33,192 bases of DNA, taken from positions 1 to 33,192 of the forward strand of contig JALRBQ010000042.1 of NCBI GenBank assembly GCA_023257655.1, given 5' to 3'. Numbering within the stretch: position 1 is the stretch's first letter; the number at the start of each line of letters is the position of its first letter. The stretch is from Pseudomonadales bacterium. Its GTDB lineage: Bacteria; Pseudomonadota; Gammaproteobacteria; Pseudomonadales; Pseudohongiellaceae. Shown piece by piece: positions 31,464-33,192 of this stretch. The position numbers and the translations under genes were made by a program. The notes under the pieces were generated by a model, which did no database searches, was not told where the DNA came from, and worked only from the letters and a program-made list of their open reading frames with translations.

Positions 31464-32192
31464 TTAGTGCGAGGCGGGGTAGTTGTCGCGCCAGCCGTCG
31501 CAGTCGCGGTCGATGGCTTTCTCCATTCTCACCAACAACTCTTCGCGCATTCTCAGCTTGGAATTGCGATGGGCATCGGCGTCCAGTGCCAGCGCCATCT
31601 TCGCGCGTTCCAGTGCGGTGCCCATCAGGGTGTCAGCTGGCGAGAGTTCATCCAGGATGCCGGCGCTCAGTGCTTCCCGGGTGGAGAAGTAATAGGCGAA
31701 GCTAACCGCCTTGTTAAGTTGCGCCGGTGTCAGGCGCTGGCGCAGGGTCTCGATGGCGAAGTGGGGGACGGTGAGTCCGATGGCTACTTCGTTCGCCGCG
31801 AATTTTGATTCGCCTTCCACGCCGATGCGGTAGTCGGTGGACAGCAGGATGAACAGGCCCATGGCCACGGCGTGACCACTGCAGGCGCAGATCGTGGGCA
31901 GGGGGAAGCTCAACAGGCGCTGGGACAGGCGGGCGCCGCTGCTCAGCATGGTGTAGATCTCGTCGCGGCTGCCTTCCTTGAAGACGCCGAGATCGAAGCC
32001 GCCGGAGAGCAGTTTGGCATTGCCGGTGATGATCACCACGCCGCCGTTGTGTTCTGCCTGATCCAGCGCGGCGTTGAATTCGCTCAGCATCTTGATGGAC
32101 ATGACATTGGCTTTGCCGTCGTCCAGCTTGATAGTGGAGACACCTTCTGCGAAGGTATAAGAAAGAAGCGTAAAGGCCTGCCCTGACATCAT
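31464..32192 (-). CDS. crotonase (enoyl-CoA hydratase/isomerase) family protein
   Basis: A 242-residue protein. The start is one of two adjacent ATG codons (32192 or 32189), after a GGGGAT stretch; the frame runs further upstream without crotonase similarity. It begins GQAFTLLSYTFAEGVSTIKLDDGKANVMSIKML. The oxyanion-hole parts are LLSGGFDLG and SGHAVAMGLFILLSTDYRIG, followed by KFAANEVAIGLTVPHFAIETLRQRL. The first active-site Glu position of hydratases (E in ANEVAIGL) is present; the second (E164 of rat crotonase) is not, and the usual 'P..GG..RL' reads VPHFAIETLRQRL. So it may be an isomerase or hydrolase of an acyl-CoA rather than a hydratase. It is divergent from the gene at 32295, 102 bp away. 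Confidence 0.85.
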   Translation of the reverse strand: MMSGQAFTLLSYTFAEGVSTIKLDDGKANVMSIKMLSEFNAALDQAEHNGGVVIITGNAKLLSGGFDLGVFKEGSRDEIYTMLSSGARLSQRLLSFPLPTICACSGHAVAMGLFILLSTDYRIGVEGESKFAANEVAIGLTVPHFAIETLRQRLTPAQLNKAVSFAYYFSTREALSAGILDELSPADTLMGTALERAKMALALDADAHRNSKLRMREELLVRMEKAIDRDCDGWRDNYPASH

Positions 32193-32294
32193 GTTATCCC
32201 CGTTGAGTCTCAAGGGTGACAACGTTACCACAGTCCCCGGGCCTTCTGTAGAACCCGGAACCCAATCGCCGCAGGCGCAAGAAGAGGCAGTATC

Positions 32295-32909
32295 ATGACA
32301 AGCAATATAAACGAGCTGGTCGACAGGATCGCCAAACTTGAGAAGCAGCTCACCGAAGCAATAAAGGAACAGGAAACGCGCTTCCACTACAAGCTGGAGG
32401 GGACCCGGGTCAGGTTCGAAGAAGCGGTGCTGAATGCACACCGCAAGTTACGTGTCGCCATCCTGCCCTATCTGGGTTCCTCGACCCTGCGCAGTGTGCT
32501 GTCGGTGCCCTTCATCTATTCCATGGTAATCCCGCTGGCTTTCCTCGACATCACGGTCACCCTCTATCAGCACATCTGCTTCAGACTCTACAACATCGCC
32601 CGGGTCGATCGTTCGAAGTACGTGGTCATGGACCGTCACCAGCTGGCCTATCTCAACGGCATCGAGAAATTCAACTGCGTCTACTGTGGCTACGGCAATG
32701 GTGTTATCGCCTACACTAGGGAGATCGTCGCCCGCACGGAACAGTACTGGTGCCCCATCAAACACGCCCGCCGCGTGCGCCACGCCCACAGTCGTTACAA
32801 CCACTTTGTGGACTACGGGGACGCCGAAGGTTTCAAGGCAGAACTGCAGCAGTTGCGTGAGCAGCTGCAAAATCTGGACTCAAAACAAAAGATGTCAAAA
32901 AAGCAATAA
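32295..32909 (+). CDS. uncharacterised membrane-associated protein with CxxC motif
   Basis: A 204-residue protein with GAAGAGG before ATG 32295. Residues 1-55 form a charged coiled coil (LVDRIAKLEKQLTEAIKEQETRF). A hydrophobic stretch (about 56-97, LGSSTLRSVLSVPFIYSMVIPLAFLDITVTLYQHICF) could be one or two TM segments. Then comes FNCVYCGYGNGVIAYTREI (Cys128, Cys131) and WCPIKHARRVRHAHSRYNHF (Cys153, with several His residues), which may bind zinc. A Gln/Leu-rich coiled coil ends the protein (182-195). I recognise no named family. The gene is convergent with the HrpA gene, with 16 bp between stops. Confidence 0.75.
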   Translation: MTSNINELVDRIAKLEKQLTEAIKEQETRFHYKLEGTRVRFEEAVLNAHRKLRVAILPYLGSSTLRSVLSVPFIYSMVIPLAFLDITVTLYQHICFRLYNIARVDRSKYVVMDRHQLAYLNGIEKFNCVYCGYGNGVIAYTREIVARTEQYWCPIKHARRVRHAHSRYNHFVDYGDAEGFKAELQQLREQLQNLDSKQKMSKKQ

Positions 32910-32925
32910 GCAGCAAAGACACCCT

Positions 32926-33192
32926 TCAATACGTCAGCTGGGACCAGGCCTTGTCCAGCCGCTTGATGCTGACCGGCTGCGGGGTGCGCAGCTCCTGGGC
33001 GAAGAAGCTCACGCGCAGTTCCTCCAATAGCCAGCGGAATTCGAGCATGCGGGCGTCTTGCGCGCCTTTGCGTTCGGCCACCAGGCGCCAGTAGCGCTGC
33101 TCTTGCGCCTTCAGCTCGGACAGGCGCTGGGCGTCGCGGGCGGGGTCGGCGCGGACTTTGTCCAGGCGCAGGGTGATGGCCTTGAGGTAGCG
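32926..33192 (-). CDS. hrpA: ATP-dependent RNA helicase HrpA, C-terminal 88 residues (cut by window edge)
   Basis: The minus strand from 33192 to the TGA at 32928-32926 reads RYLKAITLRLDKVRADPARD, then EQRYWRLV, and ends FRWLLEELRVSFFAQELRTPQPVSIKRLDKAW. 'RYLKAI..RLEK...DP.RD' and 'RW..EELRVS.FAQ.L.TP.PIS.KR' are the C-terminal signature of the DEAH-box helicase HrpA (DUF3418 region). HrpA remodels RNA in mRNA processing and resolves stalled ribosomes. The helicase core lies outside the window. Confidence 0.9.
   Translation of the reverse strand, partial: RYLKAITLRLDKVRADPARDAQRLSELKAQEQRYWRLVAERKGAQDARMLEFRWLLEELRVSFFAQELRTPQPVSIKRLDKAWSQLTY

Noticed and set aside
1..33192. CRISPR array, insertion sequence, integrase or prophage genes
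   Set aside because: I looked for direct repeats with spacers, transposase motifs and terminal inverted repeats and saw none.

Overview
The window reads as chromosomal DNA of a heterotrophic gammaproteobacterium. Support comes from the Gram-negative envelope genes (TonB-dependent receptor, EmrAB, lipoproteins), an HrpA C-terminus, and a one-piece tmRNA whose encoded tag is ANDDRYALAA, close to the tags known from Gammaproteobacteria. PQQ-type propellers and 2-oxoglutarate-oxygenase-like proteins suggest a free-living aquatic or soil organism. I do not assign a genus.

Bases 1-5.9 kb look like a phosphate-starvation (Pho) island. A divergent 2OG-Fe(II) oxygenase (cut by the window edge), a secreted beta-helix-type protein, a TonB-dependent receptor and a PhoB-type response regulator are each preceded by a recognisable Pho box. 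The 11-bp repeat phase is followed after 10-11 bp by a -10 element. No phoR follows phoB. Bases 5.9-9.7 kb hold housekeeping or accessory genes: a small lipoprotein, a START-domain remnant, a Tag-type 3-methyladenine glycosylase, an RhlE-type DEAD-box helicase with a long structured leader, and a Lys/Ala-rich histone-like protein. Bases 9.7-12.8 kb are a marR-emrA-emrB efflux operon on the minus strand, with a palindromic operator inside its promoter.

Bases 12.9-21.0 kb form a likely copper-handling island. It holds two secreted proteins whose predicted mature N-termini begin with His (one YcnI/DUF1775-like), a DUF4266 lipoprotein with a Gly/Cys tail, and a long DUF3570 protein joined by a Met/His-rich linker to a second outer-membrane-type domain. 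ApbE, a Cu(+) P-type ATPase behind a MerR-type promoter with a 19-bp spacer, and a membrane-anchored cupredoxin follow. This is the best candidate for an incompletely described system.

Bases 21.0-29.9 kb hold a second 2OG oxygenase, a PQQ-dependent dehydrogenase, a B3-type metallo-beta-lactamase fold protein with Gln at the first zinc-ligand position, a convergent polyvinyl-alcohol-dehydrogenase-like propeller without heme, a membrane-anchored split-barrel protein, a dienelactone-hydrolase-like protein with a Tat-like leader, and a DUF6445 protein. This resembles a periplasmic oxidation and hydrolysis cluster of unknown substrate. Bases 29.9-33.2 kb carry ssrA (tmRNA), a cytoplasmic SGNH hydrolase, a crotonase-family protein, an uncharacterised membrane/Cys-motif protein and the C-terminus of HrpA. 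All calls rest on reading translations and motifs; no database search was run.
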